Positions 8,547-18,697 are shown, numbered from the stretch's first letter. The stretch is DNA of 64,000 bases from Mycobacterium sp. NS-7484 (GCF_001953975.1 NZ_MBEJ01000022.1:100782-164781), one strand, 5' to 3'. Made by a program: numbers and translations. Notes: generated by a model not told the origin, from the letters alone.

Positions 8547-9254
8547 TCACAGATCGCAGCCGCAGGCTGCCGAATCGCCCGGGGTGGGAAGCTCGGCGAG
8601 CACGTCCACACGCGTCGGGTCGAAGCTGAAGAATCCCTGAATCGGCAGGGATTCCGGCGGGGTGTCGGGGTAACTCCAGGCCACGTCGGCGATGACGCTG
8701 TCGCCGATCGCCGCCGACCAGTAGCGGGCGGTGCCCTTGTAGTTGCAGTACGACGTGGTCTGGCTGGGCTGCAACAGGTCGGTGCGGACTTGGGCCGGGT
8801 CGACGTAGAGGCGGGGCTCCAGCGCAGTTTCGAAGACGACCACCGTCTCGTCGGTGTCGACCAGGACGGTGTCCGCAGCGGTCACCCGCAGGCTGCGTCG
8901 GGTCGGCCGGCAATCGATCCGGTGATACGGGTTGGGCGGATAGTGCACGAGCTTGCGGCCTTCTTCGAACCAGGCGTCGACGGCATCCCACGGTACCGAG
9001 ACGTATCCCGGCGCCTCGAGTACCGGCTCGTGGGGGAGGCCGCCGACCTCGTCGCTGCGAAACGCATAGCTCAGTGGGTGGCCGGCGCGGTGCACCATCA
9101 GGGCGTGCTCGGTGTCGAGTACGACGATGTCACCGCGAACGGCTTGGATACGGCGCGGATGGGGCTCGATGTACACGGTGGCGCCGGCGAGCGGGGGAGT
9201 GAACCAACCGGCCGGTTGGGTGCTCAATGGGCCACGCCCGGCAACGAGACTCAT
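8547..9254 (-). CDS. DUF427 domain protein, two tandem domains
   Basis: About 235 residues from ATG 9254, which follows a GAGGTGGCGCA stretch with plausible ribosome-site pairing; a longer frame to 9317 lacks support. Two DUF427-like halves are visible: an N-terminal copy (RRIQAVRGDIVVLDTEHA) and a fuller C-terminal copy with the hallmark TSYCNYKGTARYW and WSYPDTP. The protein ends in a CxC pair (AACGCDL). DUF427 proteins are small beta-rich proteins of undefined function common in actinobacteria. The divergent upstream gap holds a dyad at 9340-9369. Confidence 0.85.
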   Translation of the reverse strand: MSLVAGRGPLSTQPAGWFTPPLAGATVYIEPHPRRIQAVRGDIVVLDTEHALMVHRAGHPLSYAFRSDEVGGLPHEPVLEAPGYVSVPWDAVDAWFEEGRKLVHYPPNPYHRIDCRPTRRSLRVTAADTVLVDTDETVVVFETALEPRLYVDPAQVRTDLLQPSQTTSYCNYKGTARYWSAAIGDSVIADVAWSYPDTPPESLPIQGFFSFDPTRVDVLAELPTPGDSAACGCDL

Positions 9255-9339
9255 TGCGCCACCTCCACTTTGGCCGACCCGCTGGCCGCGGCGCGCGGGC
9301 GGGGACGCCCCGACCATCTCCGGTGCGGCGATCGGCGCG

Positions 9340-9369
9340 TCAAGATAGAAGCTTTACAGATTATCTTGA
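9340..9369. promoter_or_regulatory. Inverted repeat in divergent promoter region
   Basis: TCAAGATA (9340-9347) and TATCTTGA (9362-9369) are perfect 8-bp inverted arms with a 14-nt spacer, in the gap between the DUF427 gene (minus) and the 203-residue protein gene (plus). Arms of this size in a divergent promoter suggest a dimeric regulator such as MarR or TetR type; the regulator is not identified. Confidence 0.5.
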
Positions 9370-9461
9370 GAATGTCACGCTGTTGGATGAGGCGGACGAC
9401 ACCGCAACAACCCTCGAGACGTACCGGCCGATCAGGCCTCTGGACCCGGAATGGATGCCTT

Positions 9462-10073
9462 ATGTCCCCACAGCCAGAAATGTCCGTGCAGTTGTCCGAG
9501 GTACCCGCGGTCGGCGAATCGCCCGCCGCCGGGTCGCTCACCGTGCCGATCACCCGGCGGCGGGTGTGGCCGGAGCGGGCCGTGCGGTACGAGCTCACCG
9601 TGGTGGCCGCAGAAGTCGCCCCGGTGGTGTCCGGCATCGGCGGATGGTTGTTCGACCGGGCCATGGCGGGCTGGCGGGTGGGCGTGGCCGTCGGCCAGGG
9701 CGCCGACGTTGCCGCCGACCGGCGGGCGTTGGGCATCCTCGGTGTGAAACTCGTTGAGCCCGAAGCGCTCTCGCTAACAGACGCAGATGAGGGTGAAGCG
9801 GTCACGATGACGGCGATCAGCGTCGACCGTCTGGAACCGGCCGCGATGCGCGATCTCGGTGACGCGGTGTTTTTCGGGTGGCGAGCTCCCGACGGCCTCA
9901 CCGGTCAGGTGCACCGGGTGAACTACCGGCCGAGTGCGGCCGCGTTGGCGTTCAAGGCGCACGCATCTGCGGTGCTCGGGTCCGATGCTCGGCCGACCGG
10001 CGCAGTCGAGACCATGTACCGGTATGGCCGGTCCGCGGGCCTGTTGGATTCTGATCTGGTCCCGGTGTGTTGA
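9462..10073 (+). CDS. Conserved protein of unknown function (203 aa)
   Basis: ATG 9462 is taken as start, with ATG 9480 as an alternative six codons later; an open frame continues far upstream but overlaps the opposite-strand DUF427 gene and is not credible. The protein is acidic and soluble, with a strand-rich core (VRYELTVVAAEVAPVVSGIGGWLFDRAMAGWRVGVAV) and no catalytic motif I recognise. Its TGA overlaps the ATG of the following thioesterase gene (TGATG), implying co-translation, perhaps in acyl-CoA metabolism. I do not recognise the family. Confidence 0.7.
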   Translation: MSPQPEMSVQLSEVPAVGESPAAGSLTVPITRRRVWPERAVRYELTVVAAEVAPVVSGIGGWLFDRAMAGWRVGVAVGQGADVAADRRALGILGVKLVEPEALSLTDADEGEAVTMTAISVDRLEPAAMRDLGDAVFFGWRAPDGLTGQVHRVNYRPSAAALAFKAHASAVLGSDARPTGAVETMYRYGRSAGLLDSDLVPVC

Positions 10074-10939
10074 TGGCGGGACGGGCGTCAGTGGCCGGTC
10101 TGCTCGACGTGTTCGACGTGGCCCCGGCCGGTCCCGATCGATTCGTCGGCGTGACCGGACCCGCCGGCACCGATGGCCGGCAGGTGGCCAAAGGCACACA
10201 AGCGCTGGGTCAGGTGATCGTGGCAACCGCAAAGCGATTCCCGAACAAGACGATTCGTTCGGCACATGCGGTCTTCACCAGGCCCGTCGTGATCGACTCC
10301 ACCGTCGAGCTGTCGGTCGACGTCGTGCACGAGGGCCGCTCGACCGCCACCGCCGTGGTGGCCGTGCAGCAGGATTCACGGCGGTGCGCCACGGTAACGG
10401 TGCTGGCCGATGTGCCTGGCGGTGAGGTGATCAACCACCACGCGCTACGGCCCGACGTCGAGACCCCCGCCGATGCCTATCCGGGGACACCGGCCATGGA
10501 CGGCCACGAGTTGCGCCTGGTCGACATCGTCGACGTCAACAGTCCCGGCGAAGTGGGCCCGCCCGAACTGCATGCCTGGCTGCGCTATGACCCGATCCCG
10601 GCGCGCGACGATCTGGCCAAGGCGCTGTTGGCGTATTTCACCGGGCAACTCGGCATCTCGACCACGATGCGGCCCCATCGCGGGGTGGGTACCGCGCAGG
10701 CGCATGCGACGTTGTCGACGGCGCTGATGTCGGCAACGGTTGTCTTCCATGACACGGTGGCATGGGACGACTGGTTGCTCTACAGCCACGACAGCACTGC
10801 GGCCGGCCAGGGAATGTCATATGTCCGCGGTCAGGTACACACCGAAGATGGCGACCTCTTGGCCTCGTTCACGCAGGAAGGGCTGATCCGCTCGATGCGC
10901 GCGACCGATACCGCCATCGATGTGCCGGCCCGGTTGTAG
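10073..10939 (+). CDS. TesB-like double-hotdog acyl-CoA thioesterase
   Basis: A 288-residue protein from ATG 10073, coupled to the preceding stop. Two hotdog-like halves are visible: the N-terminal one with TQALGQVIVATAKRFPNKTIRSAHAVFTRPV and the C-terminal one with MSATVVFHDTVAWDDWLLYSHDSTAAGQGMSYVRGQV. This resembles acyl-CoA thioesterase II, where the C-terminal half carries LLYSxxSPxAxxGRG. Here that region reads LLYSHDSTAAGQGMS. It probably hydrolyses an acyl-CoA; the chain specificity is not readable. The next gene is on the opposite strand 21 nt downstream. Confidence 0.85.
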   Translation: MAGRASVAGLLDVFDVAPAGPDRFVGVTGPAGTDGRQVAKGTQALGQVIVATAKRFPNKTIRSAHAVFTRPVVIDSTVELSVDVVHEGRSTATAVVAVQQDSRRCATVTVLADVPGGEVINHHALRPDVETPADAYPGTPAMDGHELRLVDIVDVNSPGEVGPPELHAWLRYDPIPARDDLAKALLAYFTGQLGISTTMRPHRGVGTAQAHATLSTALMSATVVFHDTVAWDDWLLYSHDSTAAGQGMSYVRGQVHTEDGDLLASFTQEGLIRSMRATDTAIDVPARL

Positions 10940-10960
10940 GGCCGGCGCGCAGGGATGCGC

Positions 10961-11215
10961 CTAGCGAATCCACCCGCGGCGGCGCAGCCACCAGTCGCGA
11001 GCGACGGCCAACACGATGAGGACCGCGAACGAGATGAGGAACCAGTCCTCGACACGTCCGACGTGGTTTCCGCGCAGCATCACCAGCAAGAAGGCCGCCG
11101 ACAGCAGGCCGCCGATGTGGATCACCCTGATGTTCAGATGGGACCAGCCCCATGCTGCGGACGGCACGTCCTCGACGTCGACGCCGTTGTGTCGCTCCAC
11201 CTCGGTGCTGGCCAC
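10961..11215 (-). CDS. DUF2631 small membrane protein
   Basis: An 84-residue protein with a conserved N-terminal [21 protein letters not shown] segment and two hydrophobic helices ([14 protein letters not shown] and [15 protein letters not shown]), ending in a basic WWLRRRGW tail. This matches the actinobacterial DUF2631 family, which I recall at the same relative position near dxr in M. tuberculosis (Rv2876). It is probably an inner-membrane protein of unknown role. Its promoter region is shared with the divergent LLM oxidoreductase and holds a 25-nt palindrome. Confidence 0.85.
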   Translation of the reverse strand: MASTEVERHNGVDVEDVPSAAWGWSHLNIRVIHIGGLLSAAFLLVMLRGNHVGRVEDWFLISFAVLIVLAVARDWWLRRRGWIR

Positions 11216-11265
11216 GGGTTGCTCCTCAGGATCGAACTGGCTTCAGGCTGGCTTGCCGACATTCT

Positions 11266-11290
11266 GGCATACGACGCTGCGTCGTATGCC
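11266..11290. promoter_or_regulatory. 25-nt perfect palindrome in divergent region
   Basis: GGCATACGACGC (11266-11277) and its exact reverse complement (11279-11290) flank a single T. The site is 51 nt before the DUF2631 start and 119 nt before the LLM oxidoreductase. Perfect symmetry over 12-bp arms in a divergent gap is typical of a TetR-like operator. An ATG inside the right arm (11286) opens a 40-codon frame that ends immediately before the oxidoreductase ATG. Confidence 0.6.
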
Positions 11291-11408
11291 GACCCCCGGC
11301 GCTCAATTCAGGCTGCGGTCCCTCGGCCGCCTGCTCACCCGCGCCGAACGGCAGATCTTGCCCTGGTACGGACAGTTTCCCGATACGGATACACAGAAGG
11401 GTTGGTAG

Positions 11409-12290
11409 ATGCAGTTCTGGAGTGGCACGGCGTTCATGGACACCGCCGATGCACTGGTGGTGGCACCGTTGCTCGACGAGGCCGGATACCACGGCATGGT
11501 CTGCTCGGATCACATGATCTATCCGCGCGAACTGTCCTCGCCCTACCCGGATTCACCGAGCGGCACGCCACCGTGGGCACCGGAGACCGCCTGGCCCGAC
11601 TCCTGGGTCCTGATCGGTGCGATGGCAGCCCTCACGCGACGGCTACGGTTCTCCAACGCCGTGTATGTGGCGCCGGCCCGCCCACTGCTCGAGGTCGCCA
11701 AGCAGGTTGCGACGGCAGCGGTGATCTCGAACGGTCGGGTGTCCCTCGGCGTCGGCGTCGGGTGGATGCGCGAGGAATTCGAACTGATGGGTCAGGACTT
11801 CGACACCCGTGGTCGGCGGCTCGACGAGATGATCCCGGCGCTGCGTGAGCTGTGGCGCGGCGGTTGGGTGTCGTTCGAGGGGCGTTACTACCAGGTTCCC
11901 GAGATGACGATCGAACCTCATCCGCCGGCGCGGGTGCCGATCCTGTGCGGTGGCGAATCCGAGGCGGCGCTGCGGCGGGCGGCGCGGGCCTGCGACGGAT
12001 GGATCGGCTACGCCTACACCCTGGAACAGGCGACCCGGTACACCAGCCGGCTGGCGGGGCTGCGCCGTGAATACGGCCGGGAGCACGAGCCGTTCGAGAT
12101 CATCCTGGCCCTGCTGGACCCACCGTCGCCGAATCTGTACAAGCGGGCCGAGGATCTCGGCATCACCGCGGTGATGTGCGCGCCATGGGCCGTAACGGAA
12201 CCCGCGGATTCAGCCGCTGCCTCCGGGCCGGACCGATTCCGCGGCCCCATCGAACGATTCGCCGAGTCGATCATCGCGAAGGTGCGGTAA
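11409..12290 (+). CDS. LLM class flavin-dependent oxidoreductase (F420-type)
   Basis: A 293-residue luciferase-like monooxygenase-fold protein. Recognisable segments are MVCSDHMIYPREL, AALTRRLRFSNAVYVAPARPLLEVAKQV, and GVGVGWMREEFELMG, all characteristic of the family often annotated as probable F420-dependent oxidoreductases in mycobacteria. F420 versus FMN use cannot be settled from sequence alone. The ATG follows a TAG directly and AGAAGGG lies 11-17 nt upstream. It is monocistronic, with the next gene 70 nt downstream. Confidence 0.9.
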   Translation: MQFWSGTAFMDTADALVVAPLLDEAGYHGMVCSDHMIYPRELSSPYPDSPSGTPPWAPETAWPDSWVLIGAMAALTRRLRFSNAVYVAPARPLLEVAKQVATAAVISNGRVSLGVGVGWMREEFELMGQDFDTRGRRLDEMIPALRELWRGGWVSFEGRYYQVPEMTIEPHPPARVPILCGGESEAALRRAARACDGWIGYAYTLEQATRYTSRLAGLRREYGREHEPFEIILALLDPPSPNLYKRAEDLGITAVMCAPWAVTEPADSAAASGPDRFRGPIERFAESIIAKVR

Positions 12291-12322
12291 GCCACGCGCG
12301 GGCGCCTCGCGGCGGTGCTCAC

Positions 12323-12328
12323 TATGAT
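12323..12328 (+). promoter_or_regulatory. Candidate -10 element (TATGAT)
   Basis: TATGAT occurs 33 nt before the ATG at 12361, with GAGAGG at 12348-12353 between them. No convincing -35 is seen, which is common in mycobacterial promoters. Support is positional only. Confidence 0.3.
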
Positions 12329-12360
12329 CGCGCAAAACCGGTGTGCAGAGAGGACGCTCG

Positions 12361-13854
12361 ATGAACCGCGCGGCGCTACGTGTCGGCCAGGCCGGCGCGG
12401 CCGGCGTCATCATCGCGCTCGGTATTGGCGTGGGTGCCTACAACGCGTGGTGGCTGGCGCTGTTGGTCTCGGTCCCGCTGATCGTGGTCGGTGTGGCGAT
12501 GGTGCCGCGGGCCTCACGCCTCTCCGAACTTGAGGTCTTCGAGAACGCGTCGGCCCCGCATTCGGTGCCGGTGCGGGTCGAGGCGCTGACCCGCAGCAGT
12601 TTCACCGACGACGAAATGCAGCCGACGTTGGTGAGTGCGACAGTCAGCCCGCCGCACGACACCGAGTACCAGGCGCGCTGGATCGCCTCGATGTCGCAGG
12701 CAGACTTCCGTGCCCTGGCTGATAACCCGTCGACCACGTTGGCGCCCAACGGATTACCTCGGCGTGACGTGACGCGCACACCCCGGTTCGATGACCACCC
12801 CGGCCGGTGGGCGCTGATCTCCCCGGCCATCACCATCCTGGTGACGCTGACCGTCCTGTTCGGTGTCGGCGACGCCTGGCATATCTCATTCGACCGGCCC
12901 GCATCACCCGCGCCGCGAGCCGAGACCGCGCCCACGTCCAAGGACATGAACCTCAACGCCCGCCGCGACGGCATGATCCGGGCGATCACCGAACAGTTCG
13001 GCCCCGCAGCGGCCAACAACCTGCTCAGTCTCCGGTTCACCGGCAGCGGGTCCGATTACGGCACGGTGCTCGACCCGACCAACGGCGACACCACGATCGT
13101 CTACGTCAACAACGGCGGGGACGCGTTCACCACGCCGTCGGCGCAAGTGCTGCGCAAGGACAGCACCTTCTCCGCGTCGGACATCGCCGCCACCGACCTG
13201 ATCGCCATCGTCGACAAGATGTCCCGCCAACTCGATTCCGGCAGGCGGAAACTCGACACCCTGGAGATCAAACGGTCGGCTCCCGGCGCGCCGGTGATCC
13301 TCAGCGGCACCTTCGCCAGCAAGACGATCAACGCGCTTCCGGACGGCACCGTCGGTGAGATCTTCGACCCGGCAGATTTCGCCGTGTCGTTCCACAAGGC
13401 GCGGGATGCGCTGGCGTCGGCCGGGATAGCGCCGTCAGACCGGGTGCTGACGAACTTCGAGATCCGCGGCACTCACCGGGCCACCCCGATCGCCCATGCC
13501 AGTGAACTCCAGACCAACGGCGGTGTGCTGCTCGAGTTCCAGACCGGGGAGCGGTCCGGCAAGATCATCATCGTGCCGGGGGAGTTGCCCGAGGTCACCG
13601 ACGAGTCGTACAACGCGGGCAGGCAGACCTTCGCTTTCGACGACATCGCGCCGGATGTCTTCGAATCCGTTCGCGCACAGGCCATGCAGCGTGGCGCGCT
13701 GGAACCGTACGAACGTGAGGCCGTGCACATCTGGATGACGGACCGGGAGATCGATCCGTCCCGGTTGGCGATTCGGATCGAACTCGCCGGGGTGGACGCC
13801 GCGACCGGCACGTACTCGGTCTCCGGAGAGTTCCTCGCGCCGGGTGCCACCTGA
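12361..13854 (+). CDS. Conserved membrane-anchored protein of unknown function
   Basis: A 497-residue protein; ATG 12361 has GAGAGG 7 nt upstream. Hydrophobic segments occur at about residues 12-50 (a two-helix hairpin, AGVIIALGIGVGAYNAWW and ALLVSVPLIVVGVAM) and near 155-180 (ISPAITILVTLTVLFGVG). A large, presumably extracytoplasmic, C-terminal domain of about 310 residues follows, beginning with a Pro/Ala-rich linker. I do not recognise a catalytic family. The convergent downstream gene is also a conserved membrane protein, with only 5 nt between them. Confidence 0.75.
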   Translation: MNRAALRVGQAGAAGVIIALGIGVGAYNAWWLALLVSVPLIVVGVAMVPRASRLSELEVFENASAPHSVPVRVEALTRSSFTDDEMQPTLVSATVSPPHDTEYQARWIASMSQADFRALADNPSTTLAPNGLPRRDVTRTPRFDDHPGRWALISPAITILVTLTVLFGVGDAWHISFDRPASPAPRAETAPTSKDMNLNARRDGMIRAITEQFGPAAANNLLSLRFTGSGSDYGTVLDPTNGDTTIVYVNNGGDAFTTPSAQVLRKDSTFSASDIAATDLIAIVDKMSRQLDSGRRKLDTLEIKRSAPGAPVILSGTFASKTINALPDGTVGEIFDPADFAVSFHKARDALASAGIAPSDRVLTNFEIRGTHRATPIAHASELQTNGGVLLEFQTGERSGKIIIVPGELPEVTDESYNAGRQTFAFDDIAPDVFESVRAQAMQRGALEPYEREAVHIWMTDREIDPSRLAIRIELAGVDAATGTYSVSGEFLAPGAT

Positions 13855-13859
13855 AGCGG

Positions 13860-14942
13860 TCAGCTGGACCGGGCTGCCTCGATCGCGCGGCGGGTGACGC
13901 CTTCCAGCTGTGCCAGTTGGCCTTTCGGCGGGTGCAGGACGCCGCGATCGACGAGTTTTGTGACGATCTCGCGCACCCGCCCGTAGTAGGTGGCCTGTTC
14001 GGCCGGTGTGGTGCTCGAGGCGGCGTGGTTGTAGAGCTTGAGCGCGGTGTCCATTTCGGTCCGGTCGGCCGGTTCGAGATAGGACGTGCCCACCTTCTTG
14101 CCGTGCGATTCGCACGCGATCCAGGCGCGGCGCAGTGTCACTACCGCTTGCTGGTAGGCGTCGGCCAGGCCCCGGTTGCCCGGATAAGCCTCGGTGCGTA
14201 GAGCCTGGGCCTCATCGAGTGCGAGGTGGAACGTTTGCGTGGGCTCGACGGTGACATCCGTGATGGCGGGGTAGCGCAACAGCATCGCCGGGTCCAGTTC
14301 GTACGCGCCGTAGGCGCCGAGAATGTCGTCGTGGCGCCGGGCAGCTTCGGCCCACAACCGTTTCGCGGCCTCGTCGGTTCCGGCGTCGGCAATTCGTGCA
14401 CCCGACACCGGCGGTGCGGTCGGTTGAACCGCCGGCAGCGCCGCCTCCAGCCGCTCCACGATCTCGGTCACCGCCGGATCTGATCTGACGGCGGCGATCC
14501 GCCACTCATCGTGACGGCCGTCGGCTGCCGCGAAGGTCAACGTCAGGTAGTGCTGACCACGAACCGTCAGGCGCCGACCGTCGGTTGCCGTGTGCTCGGC
14601 CGGGCCGCCCTGTCCTACCGAGACCAGCGATGACAGCGGGTAGCTGACGATTTCGTGGTTCTTGTCGCCGAGATAGACGGTGTCGCCGGCGACGGTGACC
14701 AATACCGCGCCGGGCACACTCATCCGTCCGTAGGCCACCGCGCCCAGTCCGAGGGTGACCAGCACCGCCACGACAATGGCGGTGAGGAGTCCGGAGACTC
14801 CGGCGTAGTTGAGTCCGACCAGGGCGATCAAACCGGATCCCAGCATCGCGCCGGCGGTGATCCCAGACAGGCGATGCCGGCTGGTCAGGTACTCGGTCCG
14901 GGCAGTCACGGGAATCACGTGTGCATTCTCGGCTGCAGCCAT
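13860..14942 (-). CDS. Conserved membrane protein of unknown function
   Basis: About 360 residues from ATG 14942 (MAAAENAHV); the frame is open further to 15005 without a better start. Two adjacent hydrophobic helices ([20 protein letters not shown] and [21 protein letters not shown]) sit near residues 28-75, followed by a PH-like strand region ([29 protein letters not shown]) and a helical C-terminal half (residues 180-360). No enzymatic motif is seen. It is transcribed divergently from dxr with a 134-nt shared promoter region. Confidence 0.75.
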   Translation of the reverse strand: MAAAENAHVIPVTARTEYLTSRHRLSGITAGAMLGSGLIALVGLNYAGVSGLLTAIVVAVLVTLGLGAVAYGRMSVPGAVLVTVAGDTVYLGDKNHEIVSYPLSSLVSVGQGGPAEHTATDGRRLTVRGQHYLTLTFAAADGRHDEWRIAAVRSDPAVTEIVERLEAALPAVQPTAPPVSGARIADAGTDEAAKRLWAEAARRHDDILGAYGAYELDPAMLLRYPAITDVTVEPTQTFHLALDEAQALRTEAYPGNRGLADAYQQAVVTLRRAWIACESHGKKVGTSYLEPADRTEMDTALKLYNHAASSTTPAEQATYYGRVREIVTKLVDRGVLHPPKGQLAQLEGVTRRAIEAARSS

Positions 14943-15076
14943 TGGCGAATCTGGTCCCTCGGTGTGGAGTTGTGGCGGTCGTCCCAGCATACGGATGGGC
15001 GGCACACCGAACGGGCGCCGCGAGCCGCCCCGTGCCGCATTGGGCCGGCCACGCGCGTGCGCGGCACAATGTAACG

Positions 15077-16261
15077 GTGAGCGACAGAAAGCGCGTGCTG
15101 ATACTGGGAAGCACCGGATCGATCGGCACTCAGGCGCTCGAGGTCATCGCTGCCAATCCCGACCGCTTTGAGGTCGTCGGGCTGGCGGCCGGCGGCGGCA
15201 ACCCCCACCTGCTCGCCGCCCAGCGCGCCGCGACCGGCGTCACCGACATCGCCGTCGCCGACCCGGCTGCCGCCGACAAGGTCGGCGACGTGACCTACTC
15301 CGGCCCCGACGCGGTCACCCGGTTGGTGGAAAACACCGAGGCCGACGTGGTGCTCAACGCGCTGGTGGGGGCGCTGGGCCTGGCGCCGACCCTGGCCGCG
15401 TTGGCCAGCGGCGCGCGACTGGCCCTGGCCAACAAGGAGTCACTGGTCGCCGGCGGTCCGCTGGTGCTCAAGGCCGCCGCGCCGGGACAGATCGTGCCGG
15501 TGGACTCCGAGCATTCGGCGATGGCCCAGTGTCTGCGCGGCGGGACACCCGACGAGGTGGCCAAGATCGTCTTGACCGCCTCCGGCGGACCGTTCCTGGG
15601 CTGGTCGGCCGCCGACCTGGAATCGGTGACTCCCGAGCAGGCCGGCAAGCACCCGACCTGGTCGATGGGCCCGATGAACACCCTGAACTCGGCGACGCTG
15701 GTCAACAAGGGCCTGGAGTTGATCGAGACCCATCTGCTGTTCGGGATCGACTACGAGCGCATCGAGGTGGTGGTGCACCCGCAATCGATCGTGCACTCGA
15801 TGGCGACCTTCACCGACGGCTCGACGCTGGCCCAGGCCAGCCCGCCCGACATGAAGCTGCCGATCGCCCTGGCCCTGGGGTGGCCTGACCGGATCCCCGG
15901 CGCGGCCCTGGCCTGTGACTTCACCACCGCGTCCACCTGGGAGTTCCTGCCGCTGGACCACGAAGTGTTCCCCGCGGTGCGCCTGGCGGCCGAGGCTGGA
16001 ACCCGCGGTGGTTGCCTGACGGCGGTGTACAACGCCGCCAACGAGGAATCAGCAGAAGCGTTCCTTTCCGGCCGCATCCCGTTCCCGGCCATCGTCGACA
16101 CCGTCGGTGACGTGGTGCACGCTGCCGACCAGTGGGCCGCCGAACCCGCTACCGTGGAAGACGTACTCGACGCGCAGCGCTGGGCCCGGGAGAAGGCACG
16201 GCGCGCCATCGCTACGCGGTCCGAGAAGACATCCGTGAGAAAAGGGCTCGTCAGCAAATGA
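15077..16261 (+). CDS. dxr: 1-deoxy-D-xylulose 5-phosphate reductoisomerase
   Basis: A 394-residue enzyme of the MEP isoprenoid pathway, converting DXP to MEP with NADPH. GTG 15077 is chosen because the product then starts directly with the NADPH-binding strand and GSTGSIG; the upstream open frame overlaps the divergent promoter. Other signatures are [15 protein letters not shown] (metal and substrate site) and [25 protein letters not shown]. The stop overlaps rip1 (ATGA), and ispG follows, reproducing the conserved mycobacterial dxr-rip1-ispG cluster. Confidence 0.97.
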   Translation: MSDRKRVLILGSTGSIGTQALEVIAANPDRFEVVGLAAGGGNPHLLAAQRAATGVTDIAVADPAAADKVGDVTYSGPDAVTRLVENTEADVVLNALVGALGLAPTLAALASGARLALANKESLVAGGPLVLKAAAPGQIVPVDSEHSAMAQCLRGGTPDEVAKIVLTASGGPFLGWSAADLESVTPEQAGKHPTWSMGPMNTLNSATLVNKGLELIETHLLFGIDYERIEVVVHPQSIVHSMATFTDGSTLAQASPPDMKLPIALALGWPDRIPGAALACDFTTASTWEFLPLDHEVFPAVRLAAEAGTRGGCLTAVYNAANEESAEAFLSGRIPFPAIVDTVGDVVHAADQWAAEPATVEDVLDAQRWAREKARRAIATRSEKTSVRKGLVSK

Positions 16262-17478
16262 TGTTCGCAATCGGTATCGCGCTGTTCGCGCTCGCCATCC
16301 TGATCTCGGTGGCGTTGCACGAATGCGGGCACATGTGGGTGGCGCGTGCCACCGGCATGAAGGTGCGCCGCTACTTCGTGGGCTTCGGTCCGACGTTGTG
16401 GTCGACCCGGCGCCCCAACCGTCTCGGCGAGACCGAATACGGCCTCAAGGCCATCCCCCTGGGCGGGTTCTGCGACATCGCCGGCATGACCTCGGTCGAC
16501 GAGATCGCGCCCGAAGACCGGCCGTACGCCATGTACAAGCAGAAGGTCTGGAAGCGCGTCGCGGTGCTGTTCGCCGGTCCCGCGATGAACTTCATCATCG
16601 GTCTGGTGCTGCTGTACGGGGTGGCAATCATGTGGGGCCTGCCCAACATCAACCAGCCCACCACGGCGATCGTCGGTGAAACCGGCTGTGTCGCACCGCA
16701 ATTGAGCCTGGAGAAGATGGGCGAGTGCCAGGGTGCCGGCCCCGCGGCGCAGGCCGGTATCCGGGCCGGGGACGAGATCGTCAAGGTCGGCGACACCACC
16801 GTCTCCGATTTCAGCCAGATGGCCGCCGCGGTACGCAAACTCCACGGCCCGGTGCCCATCGAACTCAAGCGTGACGGCCAGACCATCACCACCGTCGTCG
16901 ACGTCACCCAGACACAGCGGTTCACCAGTGCCGACGCCAAAGAACCGGCCACCGTCGGCGCCATCGGCGTCAGCGCGGTCCCGGTCGCCCCGCCGACGAA
17001 GTACAACCCGATCACGGCAGTCCCCGGCACCCTCTCCTTCACCGGCGACCTGACCGTCGAACTCGGCAAGTCGCTGGCGAAGATTCCCACCAAGATCGGT
17101 GCTCTGGTCGAGGCGATCGGCGGGGGAGAGCGCGACAAGGAGACCCCGATCAGCGTCGTCGGCGCGAGCATCATCGGCGGCGAGACCGTCGAGGCCGGGC
17201 TGTGGGTGGCGTTCTGGTTCTTCCTGGCCCAGCTGAACTTCGTGCTCGGCGCGATCAACCTGGTGCCGCTGCTGCCCTTCGACGGCGGCCACATCGCGGT
17301 GGCGACGTACGAGAAGATCCGCAACATGTTCCGGGCGGCCCGCGGCAAAGTGGCCGCCGGACCCGTCAACTACCTCAAACTCATGCCGGCCACGTACGTG
17401 GTGCTTCTGGTCGTGGTCAGCTACATGCTGCTGACCGTGACGGCAGACCTGGTCAACCCACTCAGCATCTTCCAATAG
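16258..17478 (+). CDS. rip1: Rip1-type site-2 intramembrane zinc metalloprotease
   Basis: A 406-residue membrane protease from ATG 16258, overlapping the dxr stop. The zinc motif HECGH is at residues 21-25 inside the first transmembrane helix, and the third metal ligand lies in LPFDGGH near residue 340. A PDZ domain occupies about residues 150-220 ([21 protein letters not shown]). Further helices flank these. Rip1 homologs cut anti-sigma factors (RskA, RslA, RsmA) after a first cleavage, controlling envelope and stress regulons in mycobacteria. A stop followed by AGGAG leads directly into ispG. Confidence 0.95.
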   Translation: MMFAIGIALFALAILISVALHECGHMWVARATGMKVRRYFVGFGPTLWSTRRPNRLGETEYGLKAIPLGGFCDIAGMTSVDEIAPEDRPYAMYKQKVWKRVAVLFAGPAMNFIIGLVLLYGVAIMWGLPNINQPTTAIVGETGCVAPQLSLEKMGECQGAGPAAQAGIRAGDEIVKVGDTTVSDFSQMAAAVRKLHGPVPIELKRDGQTITTVVDVTQTQRFTSADAKEPATVGAIGVSAVPVAPPTKYNPITAVPGTLSFTGDLTVELGKSLAKIPTKIGALVEAIGGGERDKETPISVVGASIIGGETVEAGLWVAFWFFLAQLNFVLGAINLVPLLPFDGGHIAVATYEKIRNMFRAARGKVAAGPVNYLKLMPATYVVLLVVVSYMLLTVTADLVNPLSIFQ

Positions 17479-17486
17479 GAGAACCC

Positions 17487-18641
17487 GTGACTTCCATCGG
17501 TCTGGGAATGCCTGCGCCTCCGGCGCCGGTCCTGGCACCCCGTCGCAAGACCCGTCAGCTGATGGTCGGCAACGTCGGCATCGGCAGCGAGCATCCCATT
17601 GCGGTGCAGTCGATGTGCACCACCAAGACCCATGACGTCAACGCGACGCTGCAGCAGATCGCGGAACTGACGGCGTCGGGATGCGACATCGTGCGGGTGG
17701 CCTGCCCCCGGCAGGAGGATGCCGATGCGCTCGCCGAGATCGCTCGGCACAGCCAGATCCCGGTCATCGCCGACATCCACTTCCAGCCCAAGTACATCTT
17801 CGCCGCGATCGACGCCGGCTGCGCGGCCGTGCGCGTCAACCCGGGCAACATCAAGGAGTTTGACGGCCGGGTCAAGGAGGTGGCCAAGGCTGCAGGTGAT
17901 GCGGGCATCCCGATCCGCATCGGCGTCAACGCCGGCTCGCTGGATCCGCGGTTGATGAAGAAGTACGGCAAGGCCACGCCCGAGGCGTTGGTCGAGTCGG
18001 CGCTGTGGGAGGCGTCGTTGTTCGAGGAACACGGCTTCGGTGACATCAAGATCAGCGTCAAGCACAACGACCCGGTGATCATGGTCGAGGCCTACACGCA
18101 GTTGGCCGCCCAGTGCGACTACCCGCTGCACCTCGGGGTGACCGAGGCCGGGCCGGCGTTCCAGGGCACCATCAAGTCCGCGGTGGCCTTCGGCGCGTTG
18201 TTGTCCAAGGGCATCGGCGACACCATCCGGGTGTCGTTGTCGGCGCCGCCGGCCGAAGAGGTCAAGGTCGGCAACCAGATCCTGGAGTCGCTGAACCTGC
18301 GTCCGCGCGGCCTGGAAATCGTGTCGTGTCCGTCCTGCGGACGGGCCCAGGTCGACGTCTACACGCTGGCCAACGCGGTCAGCGCGGGGCTGGACGGGCT
18401 CGATGTCCCGCTGCGCGTGGCAGTGATGGGTTGCGTGGTCAACGGCCCGGGCGAGGCGCGCGAGGCTGATCTCGGGGTTGCCTCCGGCAACGGCAAGGGC
18501 CAGATCTTCGTCAAGGGTGAGGTGATCAAGACCGTCCCGGAAGCACAGATCGTCGAGACTCTGATCGAAGAGGCCATGCGGTTGGCCGAAGAGTCGGGTT
18601 CAGATGATGCAAGCGGTTCGCCAGTGGTGACCGTAAGCTGA
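17487..18641 (+). CDS. ispG: 4-hydroxy-3-methylbut-2-en-1-yl diphosphate synthase
   Basis: A 384-residue MEP-pathway enzyme (GcpE) that reductively converts MEcPP to HMBPP. The GTG at 17487 has AGGAG 6 nt upstream and is 9 nt after the rip1 stop. The C-terminal 4Fe-4S cluster ligands are visible as SCPSCGR and [11 protein letters not shown]. The N-terminal TIM barrel contains [17 protein letters not shown] and [10 protein letters not shown]. This is the second MEP-pathway gene of the cluster, so isoprenoid precursor synthesis and Rip1 proteolysis share an operon. Confidence 0.97.
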   Translation: MTSIGLGMPAPPAPVLAPRRKTRQLMVGNVGIGSEHPIAVQSMCTTKTHDVNATLQQIAELTASGCDIVRVACPRQEDADALAEIARHSQIPVIADIHFQPKYIFAAIDAGCAAVRVNPGNIKEFDGRVKEVAKAAGDAGIPIRIGVNAGSLDPRLMKKYGKATPEALVESALWEASLFEEHGFGDIKISVKHNDPVIMVEAYTQLAAQCDYPLHLGVTEAGPAFQGTIKSAVAFGALLSKGIGDTIRVSLSAPPAEEVKVGNQILESLNLRPRGLEIVSCPSCGRAQVDVYTLANAVSAGLDGLDVPLRVAVMGCVVNGPGEAREADLGVASGNGKGQIFVKGEVIKTVPEAQIVETLIEEAMRLAEESGSDDASGSPVVTVS

Positions 18642-18697
18642 TAGCGACCCTGTGAGCGGGGTCACCCCAGCCTCGGCTTGAGCAGAGAGAATTGTCC

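Noticed and set aside
8460..9461. Long upstream extension of the 203-residue protein gene, on the strand opposite to SRPBCC and DUF427 genes
   Set aside because: Clear proteins with family motifs occupy the other strand; the extension has no ribosome site and contains low-complexity shadow sequence.
11286..11408. Forty-codon frame ending directly before the LLM oxidoreductase ATG
   Set aside because: Its start is inside the palindrome and there is no ribosome site; kept only as a remark on that palindrome.
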